Below, piece after piece: positions 26,297 through 35,199 of a DNA stretch of 49,405 bases (positions within the stretch are counted from its first letter, which is position 1; every line of letters starts with the position of its first letter). Both the position numbers and the translations under genes were made by a program. The notes below the pieces were generated by a model, which worked only from the letters and a program-made list of their open reading frames with translations, was not told the origin of the DNA and did no database searches. The stretch comes from Geobacteraceae bacterium (GTDB lineage Bacteria > Desulfobacterota > Desulfuromonadia > Geobacterales > Pseudopelobacteraceae): positions 1 through 49,405 of the forward strand of contig JADKKR010000014.1 of assembly GCA_016720395.1 (NCBI GenBank). The letters run 5' to 3'.

Positions 26297-27535
26297 CTAA
26301 AGTGTCATTGTTATCCCGTCTGGTAAGCTTCGAACAGAGTCGCTTATTAGAATAAAGTTTTGAGGGTGTTGCGTATGCACCGGCACCAGCATCTTCGGCT
26401 TCAGTACCTCGGCAAACCTTTTCAAATCATCGACAGTAGCGTGACCACTGGTATGGGCGTAGACAAAGTTGACGAGCGGATCGTCCTGGTAACCGGCCAT
26501 TGCCTCCGCGCCGTAATACTCATTGTCTGAGCAGGACAGATATCCGAGCCATTGGGAGTAAATCACATTAACCGGCTTTACTCTTTTGTACAAGTCGATC
26601 GTTCTGAAATGTGACATTTTGCCAAAGAAGAGATAACCGGCCGGGTTAGCCTGCAGCTCCTCCTTAAGCACGCGATACTGATACAGCCGCTGGCGGAAAT
26701 CACCGAAAAACTCCGGGTGATCCTTCAGTGTCTCATGCTGCTTGTGGGTTAGGTAGACCTGTATCAGCTCCCATCCCATCTTAGGGGTGCTGTCGGATAC
26801 AAGCTTAAGCTGCTCCAGCACCCAGGCGGTGTAGATATCGATAACCAATGTCTTACCTGTCCGCTTGCAGCCCCGGTAGGCGGAAACTATCCGGTCTATG
26901 TTCTGTGATGATGAAATGATAAACGAGATATTCTCCTGGCTTCTGATGGTTTCGTAAATCTTTTGCTCAACATCGGATTCTTCAGGGAATAAGTCATTGT
27001 TTCGCTGCATCATGGTGCCTTCCATGAAGAGCAGATCGATATCCGTGGGAGGTTTTTTGATCATATTGTCAAACAGGATGGATTTCCTGCCATGTGCCCG
27101 GAAGTCTCCACTGTAGAAGATTTTTTTGCCCTCGGCCTCGATCAGAAAGCCATAGGCATCGACTGCTGAATGGTCAACCAGGTACGGCGTCACAGTAAAG
27201 TCCCCAAGCGAAAACGGCTCCCAGCTTTTGAAATGATGAAAGTTGTTTGTATGAAGCGGATTACCGAGCAGTGTTCGGGTGGCGTCTATGAGTTTCTTGC
27301 CGAGTTCTCCGATGAACACCGGTATACCGGGATCTAAGACATCAATTAAACCGAAGTGGTCCTGGTGGGGGTGGCTGATCAGCACGGCATCCGGTTTCAA
27401 TGCAGCTACGTCAATATGCCTGCTGTCCTTGTTTAATGGCAGGCCGAGGTCCAACAGGATGGTTGTGTTGTCTGTGGAAAGCTGGATGCAGGTGCCACCT
27501 ATCTCACTGGCTCCCCGGTGGATGATTACATTCAA
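26297..27535 (-). CDS. RNase J-like metallo-beta-lactamase hydrolase
   Basis: 412 residues from a TTG codon that immediately follows the stop of the upstream gene, with GGAGAG 8 bases before it. The start GASEIGGTCIQL is typical of RNase J-type enzymes. The metal motif is HPHQDH (His55, His57, Asp59, His60); a later HSAVD, the aspartate in YSGDFRAHG and HTSGHA complete the set. The middle region could be a beta-CASP insertion. It is likely a two-metal nuclease acting on RNA or DNA. The frame is uninterrupted, unlike many core genes here. Confidence 0.75.
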   Translation of the reverse strand: MNVIIHRGASEIGGTCIQLSTDNTTILLDLGLPLNKDSRHIDVAALKPDAVLISHPHQDHFGLIDVLDPGIPVFIGELGKKLIDATRTLLGNPLHTNNFHHFKSWEPFSLGDFTVTPYLVDHSAVDAYGFLIEAEGKKIFYSGDFRAHGRKSILFDNMIKKPPTDIDLLFMEGTMMQRNNDLFPEESDVEQKIYETIRSQENISFIISSSQNIDRIVSAYRGCKRTGKTLVIDIYTAWVLEQLKLVSDSTPKMGWELIQVYLTHKQHETLKDHPEFFGDFRQRLYQYRVLKEELQANPAGYLFFGKMSHFRTIDLYKRVKPVNVIYSQWLGYLSCSDNEYYGAEAMAGYQDDPLVNFVYAHTSGHATVDDLKRFAEVLKPKMLVPVHTQHPQNFILISDSVRSLPDGITMTL

Positions 27536-28012
27536 TTATTTCTCTCCTCTGTTGTCTTCCACGAGTTTGAAAAATTCGCGATCAAGCTGCATATTTGAAA
27601 CCCTGAGCCAGGAATCGGGCATATCCATGAAAGCTATATCGCGATAGGCTTCAGGGATTGTTCCACCCCACTCCAGTATCTTATCCTGCATGTATTTAAA
27701 CTTGAGCTGCTGAAAGGTCAGGCCGGTGATCTGTTCAATCCTGTCGATCGTATCTGCATGGTTGTACTGATCGAGGGTCGGCTTATCGTCCCAGCCGACA
27801 AAGCCATTGTGAATATCATACGAGCATCCTCTGCAAATCAGGTCATCCAATAGTTTGCTCCATTCAATATCTTCCTCATCATCTATGTGTCCAGGGCAGA
27901 GCGGGCATTGGTAATCCAGAGTCCAATAATCATCTGGAAGCGATAGGCCAGTATCTTTAAATTCAAACGTCATATTTAACTCACGAACCTCTTTTTCATC
28001 CAACATATGCAT
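27536..28012 (-). CDS. Zinc-cysteine protein, first gene of the five-gene operon
   Basis: 158 residues. Two CxxC pairs, Cys36-Cys39 (CPLC) and Cys60-Cys63 (CRGC), form a likely zinc finger surrounded by acidic sequence (DDEEDIEW). A helical second half contains AYRDIAFMDMPDSWL. No family is recognised. Its stop codon directly abuts the TTG start of the MBL gene, so the two are translationally coupled and probably act together. An internal ATG at 27973 is an alternative start. Confidence 0.65.
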   Translation of the reverse strand: MHMLDEKEVRELNMTFEFKDTGLSLPDDYWTLDYQCPLCPGHIDDEEDIEWSKLLDDLICRGCSYDIHNGFVGWDDKPTLDQYNHADTIDRIEQITGLTFQQLKFKYMQDKILEWGGTIPEAYRDIAFMDMPDSWLRVSNMQLDREFFKLVEDNRGEK

Positions 28013-28295
28013 ACCTCTTCAAAACTTTCCGCTCCTCATCTTGATAGCGGTTTTCTTTATTATATGATTACCACGTCAATATGACAAAATAAGTCGTAAT
28101 GGTGTTTGTCTCAAAAAAATACCGCCTATATTCGCATCTCAGAAGAATTAAGTACGCTGTCCCTGAACACTTATGCGGTTTTTTATTTGCCTGATAGGTT
28201 GGGCCAGGGAATAGCGGTGGAGGGTATGGAGTGGTCGAGGAATGGGTCGGTGTCGGTTATATAGGTTGCTTCCTAAAGTCTACGCAGGTGAATGA
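28013..28295. other. Spacer upstream of the five-gene operon
   Basis: About 280 AT-rich bases without a gene. They hold the operon promoter and an ACGCTGTCCCTG-type REP-like fragment (about 28146-28164). Confidence 0.35.
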
Positions 28296-28695
28296 GCGAG
28301 AGACTCATAATTTCGGCTCCGTCCGGGTAATCATGGTGTTGAGATTCAGGCCGAGCAGGTTTCGCGCTTCTTTCATCGCGGCAGCAAAACCGCTCTTACT
28401 GGCATGATAGATTGCGTTAGGCTCCCCTTCCTCGTCCCAGGGCCAGCCGGTGCGGACGATCATGATCAGCAGGGTCTCAAGCTCGTCGGCTTTTTTATGC
28501 AGTTCGGCGTACTCGGTCTCCAGCTCTCCCAGTATCGACGGGTCAACCGCCCTGTCCTGCAGTGCAGTTTTTACTCTTGCAAGTGCATGTGGCATGGAAC
28601 CCTCCAGGTACGGGATCGAAGAGATTGGAGATGATTGGGGACGCTCCCCGTATTCCTGTAGTGAAATCAAGCCTATCTAGCGAAAAACCGGAAAG
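28296..28695. repeat. Direct repeat DR1, right copy
   Basis: Second copy of DR1 (see 23293). Differences are scattered single bases. Confidence 0.85.
28305..28595 (-). CDS. Uncharacterised 96-residue helical protein, copy 2
   Basis: Second copy of the DR1 protein (Val8, Ser near residue 68). An in-frame upstream extension exists but the shared start corresponds to 28595. See the entry at 23302. Confidence 0.6.
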   Translation of the reverse strand: MPHALARVKTALQDRAVDPSILGELETEYAELHKKADELETLLIMIVRTGWPWDEEGEPNAIYHASKSGFAAAMKEARNLLGLNLNTMITRTEPKL

Positions 28696-28724
28696 TGTCC
28701 CTAGTTTGTCCCTGATGTACAAAT

Positions 28725-29750
28725 CTATCGCCGGTTAGTAAAAAACAGCGTGCTGCTGTTACAATCTGCACACTCCCGGAAAAAATCCAACCCATCCTTG
28801 CGGATACGCTCTTTATGACCATCCTTGCCGCAAGAGATCTTAATCGGGGAGTTGCTTTCACAGTCACTGCATTTAAAGTAGTAACCGAATTTTCCATACA
28901 TCACTGACAGTTTTTCACTCTTGCAGCTACGACAGGTCAAGGCGCTCTTGTTCTCGAGGGCGACGGGGACATAAGCAGGAGCTGCTGGTGCTGCGACGAT
29001 CTCCACGGCTTGCACAACGCTATTTGCATTATTACTGATTCCGAACTTTGCGGCATAGTCGAATGATCCGGGGCGATGGAGGCGAGCTATCTTCTCTATG
29101 AAATCTCTTAGCGTTTCGCTGCTAACAATTTTAGGAGCTTCAATTATGGACTTCTTTTCCATAACCTTATCAACAGCCGAAACGAAAGCATCAGCTTTGA
29201 TTACTGACGAAAGATCAAATGTTGCGGAACTCGGCTTCAAAACCTTTGAGGTCGGGGAAACCAAAACGATATTGCGATAATTAACAGGGATGGCAAACCC
29301 GAGTCGTTTCGGAGCGAGATTCCTGTCATTCACTGTTGCTTGTAATGCCTGTATATGCCGCTGATTCTGCTCAAAGGGTGATTCAATGGCCTGATATGCT
29401 TTGCCGTCCCACACTAGAAACTCACCTTCATCCGTGATTTTGATACCGTAGTAATAATTTTTCGACTCCAGGACATAGACATCCAAAAATCGGTTGATCA
29501 ACAGATGATCAATCTGTGCAACCCGGCCACGGTGCTCGATACGTAGGTCGTGGATAAGAGCCCAATTGAGAGAGTCCTTGTAACGGAAATCAAGATAGTA
29601 GGCAGAGTTCTGCTCATTACGCTCTCCTGATACAAGGCACTTTAACTCCCTTTGGATTGAAAAGCGCTGTTTAGCAGTAATATTCAGGGATAGAATACGG
29701 TTAAGTTCCTGAACATCTTCCAACCGACCATCCTTGTTCTTAATCAGCAT
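28725..29750 (-). CDS. NERD-domain nuclease-related protein with C-terminal zinc ribbon
   Basis: 341 residues. The NERD domain covers about residues 40-150: Gly42-Glu43 (SGERNEQ), Asp81 in VAQIDHLLI and the Glu95-x-Lys97 pair in VLESKNYY form the PD-(D/E)xK-like site. A C-terminal ribbon has CRSC (about 274-277) and CSDC (about 292-295), with a further CxxC-like ADC near the end, resembling topoisomerase-type zinc fingers. NERD proteins often sit in defence islands. It lies 28 bases after the HNH gene on the same strand, so it may belong to the helicase operon. Confidence 0.85.
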   Translation of the reverse strand: MLIKNKDGRLEDVQELNRILSLNITAKQRFSIQRELKCLVSGERNEQNSAYYLDFRYKDSLNWALIHDLRIEHRGRVAQIDHLLINRFLDVYVLESKNYYYGIKITDEGEFLVWDGKAYQAIESPFEQNQRHIQALQATVNDRNLAPKRLGFAIPVNYRNIVLVSPTSKVLKPSSATFDLSSVIKADAFVSAVDKVMEKKSIIEAPKIVSSETLRDFIEKIARLHRPGSFDYAAKFGISNNANSVVQAVEIVAAPAAPAYVPVALENKSALTCRSCKSEKLSVMYGKFGYYFKCSDCESNSPIKISCGKDGHKERIRKDGLDFFRECADCNSSTLFFTNRR

Positions 29751-29778
29751 GAGTACCTCTTAGTTTTCAATTATTACT

Positions 29779-30759
29779 TTACAACCGCCATTCCCGACGA
29801 TGCTCAAAGAGATATTCCTGAGCCGGCCAGAAATCACGATCAGACGGGGCTATGATAGCGCGGCCTGAGAGTGTCAGTAGAAATCCGGGGACATTGGGGT
29901 CGGCGGCAATCTGGCGCGATGTTATGACGTCGTAGTTTTCGGAGACGCCCATCATACCCTCGTCAAAGGCCCAGTGGCAGAGCTTGCAGAGAGCCATACC
30001 GTTGCGGATATCGTCGTTCTGGCTTCTGCACCATGGAACGATATGGGCGGCATCGACTACGGTGTGCTGTTCTGGCGTGATGATCCGCACCCCGCACAGG
30101 GCGCAGCGGTGGTCATAGGCCTTCACCACGATGCGACGAAAGCCCTGATCACGGGCCGCGGGGCGGTAGTTATCCGCTTCCACGATTTCCTTAACCAGCG
30201 GCAGGTGAGCTTTCTCTTCCAGCATCTGATAGTAGTAGAACGCCTCGCGGTTAATGATTGACTGCTCCCTGAGTTGTACAGCGGCATCCACCGAGAAGCA
30301 GGACTGTAACAGTGCTTCCAGAAGTGCCTCTCGCCCCTCGCTGCTCTGCATGACACGGAACAGATCCTCGTCCAGCTTCGCGCCCATGGAGTATTTGCGC
30401 AGGTAGGTGACGGATGAGGTGTTGCTGATCATTTCCGGGGTAATGGTCATGCCAGGCTGCGGCACCAGCTCCCAGAACGGTTCGCGGTCGAGACGGGAGA
30501 AGGGGAAGGCGATGCTGCTGGTCTGTCCGAGGGGGATAATCCGCCGCCAGTAGAGGTTGAACAGCTCATTCAGTTCGACCAGATCACCAGTTACAGCGAT
30601 GAACGGTGAGGTGATAACGCCACGATGCACCAGGTCCAGCACCGCCAGAAGCAGGAGCGTCTTGTGCGGTGCCTGCTTCTTTGTCGACACGGTCCAGACG
30701 GCACCTGGCGCCCTTCTCAGTTGGGCAAACTGTTTAATGTAGGTTGGAAGATCGGTCAT
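29779..30759 (-). CDS. HNH endonuclease
   Basis: 326 residues. The HNH_2-type motif lies at about residues 224-276: CALCGV, then DAAHIVPW and NGMALCKLCHWAFDEG, with paired CxxC motifs holding zinc and His in DAAH as the catalytic base. The N-terminal 180 residues (APHKTLLLLAVLDLVHRG...) resemble the uncharacterised N-terminal part found with HNH defence nucleases. Its start overlaps the stop of the upstream HIT gene by four bases, so translation is coupled. Confidence 0.85.
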   Translation of the reverse strand: MTDLPTYIKQFAQLRRAPGAVWTVSTKKQAPHKTLLLLAVLDLVHRGVITSPFIAVTGDLVELNELFNLYWRRIIPLGQTSSIAFPFSRLDREPFWELVPQPGMTITPEMISNTSSVTYLRKYSMGAKLDEDLFRVMQSSEGREALLEALLQSCFSVDAAVQLREQSIINREAFYYYQMLEEKAHLPLVKEIVEADNYRPAARDQGFRRIVVKAYDHRCALCGVRIITPEQHTVVDAAHIVPWCRSQNDDIRNGMALCKLCHWAFDEGMMGVSENYDVITSRQIAADPNVPGFLLTLSGRAIIAPSDRDFWPAQEYLFEHRREWRL

Positions 30760-31148
30760 TGTTTCTTCCAGTACGGAGCCTTCTCAGGCATGATCCAGCG
30801 CACGCCGCCGCGAGGGTCTTCCGTGTCACCGGCATAGCGAGGGATTAGGTGAATGTGCAGGTGCATGACCGTCTGACCAGCGGCGGTGCCGTCGTTGATG
30901 CCGATATTGAATCCGTCGGGGCTTCGTTCTGAAAGCACTAGCTGTCTCATTTCAGCCAGCAGCTCGAATATTGCCGACTGTTCTTCCTTGGTTGCCTCAA
31001 AGAAAGAGGCTACATGACGCTTAGGGACGATCAAACTGTGGCCGAGGGTGACGGGGAAACCATCGTGGAAAGCTATAGAGTGGGTATTTTCAATAATGAT
31101 CCTGGAGTGATCCAGATTGCAGAAAGGACATGGGGAACAATTGATCAT
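30756..31148 (-). CDS. HIT family protein in the helicase operon
   Basis: 130 residues. The histidine triad is HLHIHLIPR (about 96-104) with the motif GHSLIVPKRHVAS upstream. An N-terminal CPFC pair and an extension DPRGGVRWIMPEKAPYWKKQ after the triad distinguish it from the housekeeping HIT at 11690. Its gene abuts the helicase gene (2-base gap) and overlaps the HNH gene, so the three are one translational unit. A nucleotide-processing role is likely. Confidence 0.85.
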   Translation of the reverse strand: MINCSPCPFCNLDHSRIIIENTHSIAFHDGFPVTLGHSLIVPKRHVASFFEATKEEQSAIFELLAEMRQLVLSERSPDGFNIGINDGTAAGQTVMHLHIHLIPRYAGDTEDPRGGVRWIMPEKAPYWKKQ

Positions 31149-31150
31149 AG

Positions 31151-34100
31151 TTAACCGCCTCTACGATTATCTTCAAACATCTCCACAGACATCTGATGCC
31201 GTAACTTCCACACAACCTTAATCGGACGCTCGCTCTCGTAACTCACCATATCCACCGGCCCAAGATAGGTAAATGGCACAGTGATATTGTTCCGTCTCTT
31301 CTGGTCGCGGGCAAAGACCAGGATCGTGTAACCCCGCTCCTGATGGTGAATCAGGTTTTGCCCGTCAGTGTGATGCTGTGCGGTATTCGCCTGCGACTCC
31401 CAGTGCATGAGCTCCCTGCTGATGGGGTAATCGGCATACATGGTGCTCGGTGAGAACTCCTTCTCGGTTTTCTGAAAGGTGACCAGCAGCACATAGGTTT
31501 TGACGTCAGCAAAATGAAACAAGCCGACGCCGGTCTGGCCGGAGGTCTCCAGGTTTGCCCGGCCAAAGACCGCCTGAATCTCCTTGCCTCCGTAATGGGC
31601 ATAAAGCTCCAGCGGACAGGCAAATGGAAGCTGCGGAATCAGGCCACTGACATCGGTGGTATCCTGCGACCAGGCTAGAATTTCGTCCAGGTCGGCCAGA
31701 ATCGACGGGTTGCGTGCCAGGCGGCGGAAGGCATCGTCTAGTGAGCTGATGTCGAGATTGCTCCCCTTGTCTCCCCAGAACCGGTAATAGGCTGACATTA
31801 CGGCATCCCCTGCCAGGGCCAACGCCTCATCACTGGCACCTTGGGCAATCTTGGCGATAACCTGCCGTAACAGGGCAACTTCCTGCGGACCGTTTATAAA
31901 CGTGGCGCGCAGCAAGGTCTTCTTCAACCGAGCCAGATCCGGGTCTATGGGGATCGGTGCCAACAGTGCCTTGGCTTTCCACTCTGACCAAGACTCCTTA
32001 GCCAGCAACACCTCCGGCTCGTAATCGTGGTAGCGGATGAAATTCCCGAAGTTGAGTTCCAGCCCGCTTTCACTGGTGAAGGTCTGCAAACGGTCGGGCA
32101 CCTGCACAGCCAGGCGGCCCAGGTTCTCCCTGATGTTCTCAAGTACGTACTGGCGGGAAAGGCGATCAAGTTGAATGGAACAACCGGCCGGGAGGTGGGG
32201 GAAATCCTGTTCCACTTCCTTGTCGATGGAAAAACGGTGCCGAGGAAGGAGCGCTTTCAGTTTGGTATCGACCCGGTAGCGGCGGTGGGTCTGGCCGACG
32301 AAGTCAAGCACGGTAAGACAATCCTTGCCCGGTGCATGGCGCAGGCCGCGCCCGAGCTGCTGGAGGAAGACGGTCAGGCTCTCCGTGGGACGGAGGAACA
32401 GCACCGTGTTGATCTCCGGGACGTCCACACCTTCACTCAGTTTGTCCACTGTAAAGAGGAAGGTAATCCGGCCGTTTTTCAGGTCAGCCAGCAGCTCACT
32501 GCAACGATCACCATCTACCCCGGAAACAAAGGCAGCAGAAGGGATTCCAATGTCAGTAAAGGTATCAGCCATGAATTCGGCATGTTTGATGGAAACACAG
32601 AAACCAATCCCCTTGATGGCGGTAAGATCGGGTTCGTAGCGGTGGAGAGCCGCAACGATGGCATCGACGCGCTGCTTGGCGCGGACGTTATCCAGCACAT
32701 AGACATTTTCCAGGGCTGAGGCATCGTATTTGCCGTTTCGCCAGAACTGCTCCCCGTTGATAGCGATCGGATCGGCAACGCCGAAATAGTGGAACGGGCA
32801 GAGGAGCTTTTCCTCCAGGGCTTCCGGCAGACGAATCTCTGCGGCAAAGCGGTTGCCAAAGTCGGCAGCCACGTTGTCACCATCCATCCGTTCCGGGGTG
32901 GCGGTCAGGCCGAGGAGAATCTGGGGCGTAAAGTGATCGAAGAGCGACCGATAGCTGGATGCGGTGCCGTGATGGGCTTCGTCAACCACAATGTAATCAT
33001 AGAAGCCGCTCCCCACCTGCTCCCACAGGCGGCGGTTAGTCAGCATGCCGACGGAACAGAAGAGGTGCTCCATTCGATTGGCCTGAAATTGGCCGACCAG
33101 CAATTCACCGAAATTCTGGTCGCGGAGGACATTGGCAAAGGTGGCTTGAGCTTGTTGGAGAATCTCCTGCCGATGGGCTACGAAGAGAAGTTTGGCCTGC
33201 TTCTGCTTCTGTTCGAAGAAGCGCTTGAAGTCGAAGGCGGCGACCACCGTTTTGCCGGTGCCGGTAGCGGCAATCACCAGGTTGCGCCAGCGATCATGGG
33301 TAGTACGCTCCCGATCAAGTGCCTCCAGGATACGTTCCTGAAATGGATGGGGACGCAGATCGAAGAAGACTGCCGGGCCGTTTGACCGTGGATTGCGGGC
33401 GTGGTCGATGGCGGTACGGAACAGGGTTGGATTCTCGGCATCAAAGGGGATAAATTCGCGGCTGTTCCAGTAGGTCTCGAATTCGACGGAAAACTTTTCG
33501 AGGATGTGCCCCATATCCTGAGTAGTCACCTTGATGTTCCATTCCAGTCCGCTGGTGATGGCGGCATGGGACATGTTGGCCGAGCCGATGTAGGCCGTGG
33601 AAAAGCCACTGTTGCGCTTGAAGTGATACGCCTTGGCGTGAAGTCTGGTTCTCTCGGTATCGTAGGAGACACGTACTTCGACGTTCGGCAGATGAGCCAA
33701 CCACTCCACCGCCGGGGCATCGGAGGCCCCCATGTAGGAGGTGGTAATCAGCCGCACCGGTATATCCCGGTCACGCAGGTCCTCAAAAGCGGGCATCAGC
33801 AGGCGTAGGCCAGACCATTTGATAAAGGAAACGAGTATGTCCACCCCATCGGCAGAACGCATCTCTTCCAGCAATTCATGACCAAGTTGTGGTTCCTGGG
33901 GTGAACCGGTGAAGAGACTGCTTTCTGTCAACGAAGTGTGCGGTCGGGGAATACCTGACCTACCATAATGCGGTGGGGTGATTTCGAGGAGGATCGGCTT
34001 TTGTTCCTGGATCAGACGATGCTTTTCGAGGTGGCCTCGGCCCGGCTCGCTGGCGACGTGCCCGAGAATATGGTTGCAGAGGGCGAGGCGCTTTTCCGGA

Positions 34101-34291
34101 TCTGATTCTTCGCGAAGCGCCTGTTCAAGAACTTTTGAGACAAATGATGCGTACTTGGCAGGTTGTTCCTCTGGATCAATCTTTCCAAAAACCGTTCGTA
34201 ATTCCGGTCGCAGAGCTAGAGCATCACGGAGGTATTCATCGATGAGAGCTTCGTATATGCCGGGTGTAACGAGCTTTATCAAATCGTACAT
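31151..34291 (-). CDS. PLD-like / DEAD-DEAH helicase with DUF3427-type C-terminus
   Basis: 1046 residues. Residues about 120-290 are a phospholipase-D-like nuclease domain with an HKD-type motif (His218-x-Lys220, then IGSANMS). The SF2 helicase core starts near 315: Walker A AATGTGKT (341-348), DEAH (437-440), LTATPER (462-468) and, around 620-680, VDVPEINTVLFLR and QQLGRGLRHAPGK. The remaining roughly 350 residues match DUF3427-type C-termini. Such proteins occur in defence islands. It is the first gene of the helicase-HIT-HNH unit and is uninterrupted. Confidence 0.85.
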   Translation of the reverse strand: MYDLIKLVTPGIYEALIDEYLRDALALRPELRTVFGKIDPEEQPAKYASFVSKVLEQALREESDPEKRLALCNHILGHVASEPGRGHLEKHRLIQEQKPILLEITPPHYGRSGIPRPHTSLTESSLFTGSPQEPQLGHELLEEMRSADGVDILVSFIKWSGLRLLMPAFEDLRDRDIPVRLITTSYMGASDAPAVEWLAHLPNVEVRVSYDTERTRLHAKAYHFKRNSGFSTAYIGSANMSHAAITSGLEWNIKVTTQDMGHILEKFSVEFETYWNSREFIPFDAENPTLFRTAIDHARNPRSNGPAVFFDLRPHPFQERILEALDRERTTHDRWRNLVIAATGTGKTVVAAFDFKRFFEQKQKQAKLLFVAHRQEILQQAQATFANVLRDQNFGELLVGQFQANRMEHLFCSVGMLTNRRLWEQVGSGFYDYIVVDEAHHGTASSYRSLFDHFTPQILLGLTATPERMDGDNVAADFGNRFAAEIRLPEALEEKLLCPFHYFGVADPIAINGEQFWRNGKYDASALENVYVLDNVRAKQRVDAIVAALHRYEPDLTAIKGIGFCVSIKHAEFMADTFTDIGIPSAAFVSGVDGDRCSELLADLKNGRITFLFTVDKLSEGVDVPEINTVLFLRPTESLTVFLQQLGRGLRHAPGKDCLTVLDFVGQTHRRYRVDTKLKALLPRHRFSIDKEVEQDFPHLPAGCSIQLDRLSRQYVLENIRENLGRLAVQVPDRLQTFTSESGLELNFGNFIRYHDYEPEVLLAKESWSEWKAKALLAPIPIDPDLARLKKTLLRATFINGPQEVALLRQVIAKIAQGASDEALALAGDAVMSAYYRFWGDKGSNLDISSLDDAFRRLARNPSILADLDEILAWSQDTTDVSGLIPQLPFACPLELYAHYGGKEIQAVFGRANLETSGQTGVGLFHFADVKTYVLLVTFQKTEKEFSPSTMYADYPISRELMHWESQANTAQHHTDGQNLIHHQERGYTILVFARDQKRRNNITVPFTYLGPVDMVSYESERPIKVVWKLRHQMSVEMFEDNRRGG

Positions 34292-34350
34292 CCTTGAGCG
34301 TGCTCTGAGTCAAGTTTACAGCTATCATTTTCAAACTACTCTCGAAACAA

Positions 34351-34597
34351 AAAAGCCGCCCAACCTGCATTTTCTGCGGTTCAGCGGCCTTGATTATTGT
34401 CCGTTTTTCCCATCCTTCACATCCTCATAACATGACGTACATTGTGCTGCACCTTACCCCAGCAAACCCCTCCTGTCAAAGGAATCCCGTATACATTCTG
34501 TACCAATCACGCCCCCGTGAAATCTAATGAGAAACAGAAAAAGGCTTTGCAGGAAAAACCTGCAAAGCCTTTGATCATTGTGGTGCCCGAAGCCGGA
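34351..34597. repeat. Direct repeat T, copy 1
   Basis: About 245 bases repeated at 36541-36788 with about 93% identity. It comprises an imperfect GCCGC/GCGGC hairpin (34355-34388), a middle part without features, the tRNA terminator (34540-34572) and the first bases of the tRNA 3' end. Confidence 0.8.
34540..34572. terminator. Terminator downstream of tRNA-Leu copy 1
   Basis: AAAGGCTTTGCAGG (34540-34553) pairs perfectly with CCTGCAAAGCCTTT (34559-34572) around a five-A loop. It works in either direction; on the minus strand it follows the tRNA. Confidence 0.85.
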
Positions 34598-34667
34598 ATC
34601 GAACCGGCACAGCCTTGCGGCCGAGGGATTTTAAGTCCCTTGTGTCTACCAGTTCCACCATTCGGGC
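34581..34667 (-). tRNA. tRNA-Leu(TAA), copy 1
   Basis: An 87-nt tRNA with acceptor GCCCGAA/TTCGGGC, anticodon loop CTTAAAA (anticodon TAA), a long class II variable arm (TCGGCCGCAAGGCTG) and encoded CCA. It is identical to the copy at 37721. Both look functional. Confidence 0.95.
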
Positions 34668-34694
34668 TTGTACCGGACAGACCGGTTTATTCGT

Positions 34695-34733
34695 CTAGCA
34701 GTTGACCCGCTCTTCCAGGTCCTTGCCGGTCTT
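34695..34733 (-). pseudogene. 3' fragment of ihfB
   Basis: The last 13 codons of an IHF-beta-like gene (ending KTGKDLEERVNC and a stop) follow tRNA copy 1 exactly as in the intact locus at 37835. Two bases differ from the intact gene. The similarity ends at 34733, which marks one boundary of the duplicated attachment segment. Confidence 0.75.
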
Positions 34734-35199
34734 GGCAGACCAGGGACAAACCATTTTAAAATCTAAAAAGCGCTGTACGGGCAATCCCGGTAAAACGTCT
34801 TCTGCAAGCTCTTTATCGCCATCCATCCCGTCACTACAGCCATGCTGCTGAAAGGTCACCCGCTGTCCACGGCTCTCGCCCGATAAATTGTTTTACGGAT
34901 TCAGTCTGGCAAGATTGTCAGCTATTTTCCAAAGCGAAAGTCCGTCGATCCGGCCAACACCGCAACCTGGAAGAAAATCCAAAAAAAATCTTCTTCTCCA
35001 TTGAACCTTTTTAACGTGCCATTATTGAACCCTCTGCATGAAGGGATGCGGGACACTGCAGGTGAAATCCGGGGACATAATACTTAACTCCCAAGAGAAA
35101 CCGCGGGGCAGGCTTACAAGCTGCCAACATGAATATGCTGGTGTGGCACACCTTCCCACACGCCCCTCCATCCAAACATACCCTTCACCCTTGCTCAAT
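34734..35199. other. Intergenic region left of the mobile mystery pair
   Basis: About 465 bases. No credible gene. A short ORF-like stretch near 34830-34930 could be a gene remnant, but I cannot name it. A REP-like GGGGACATAATACTTAAC fragment lies near 35073. Confidence 0.3.

Noticed and set aside
31151..34291. Assignment of the helicase to the Mokosh system because it joins PLD and helicase
   Set aside because: Mokosh helicases are SF1-type; this one has an SF2 DEAH core and a DUF3427-type C-terminus.
34830..34930. Minus-strand stretch reading RIDGLSLWKIADNLARLNP and a stop
   Set aside because: Too short to name and without a start; it could be chance.
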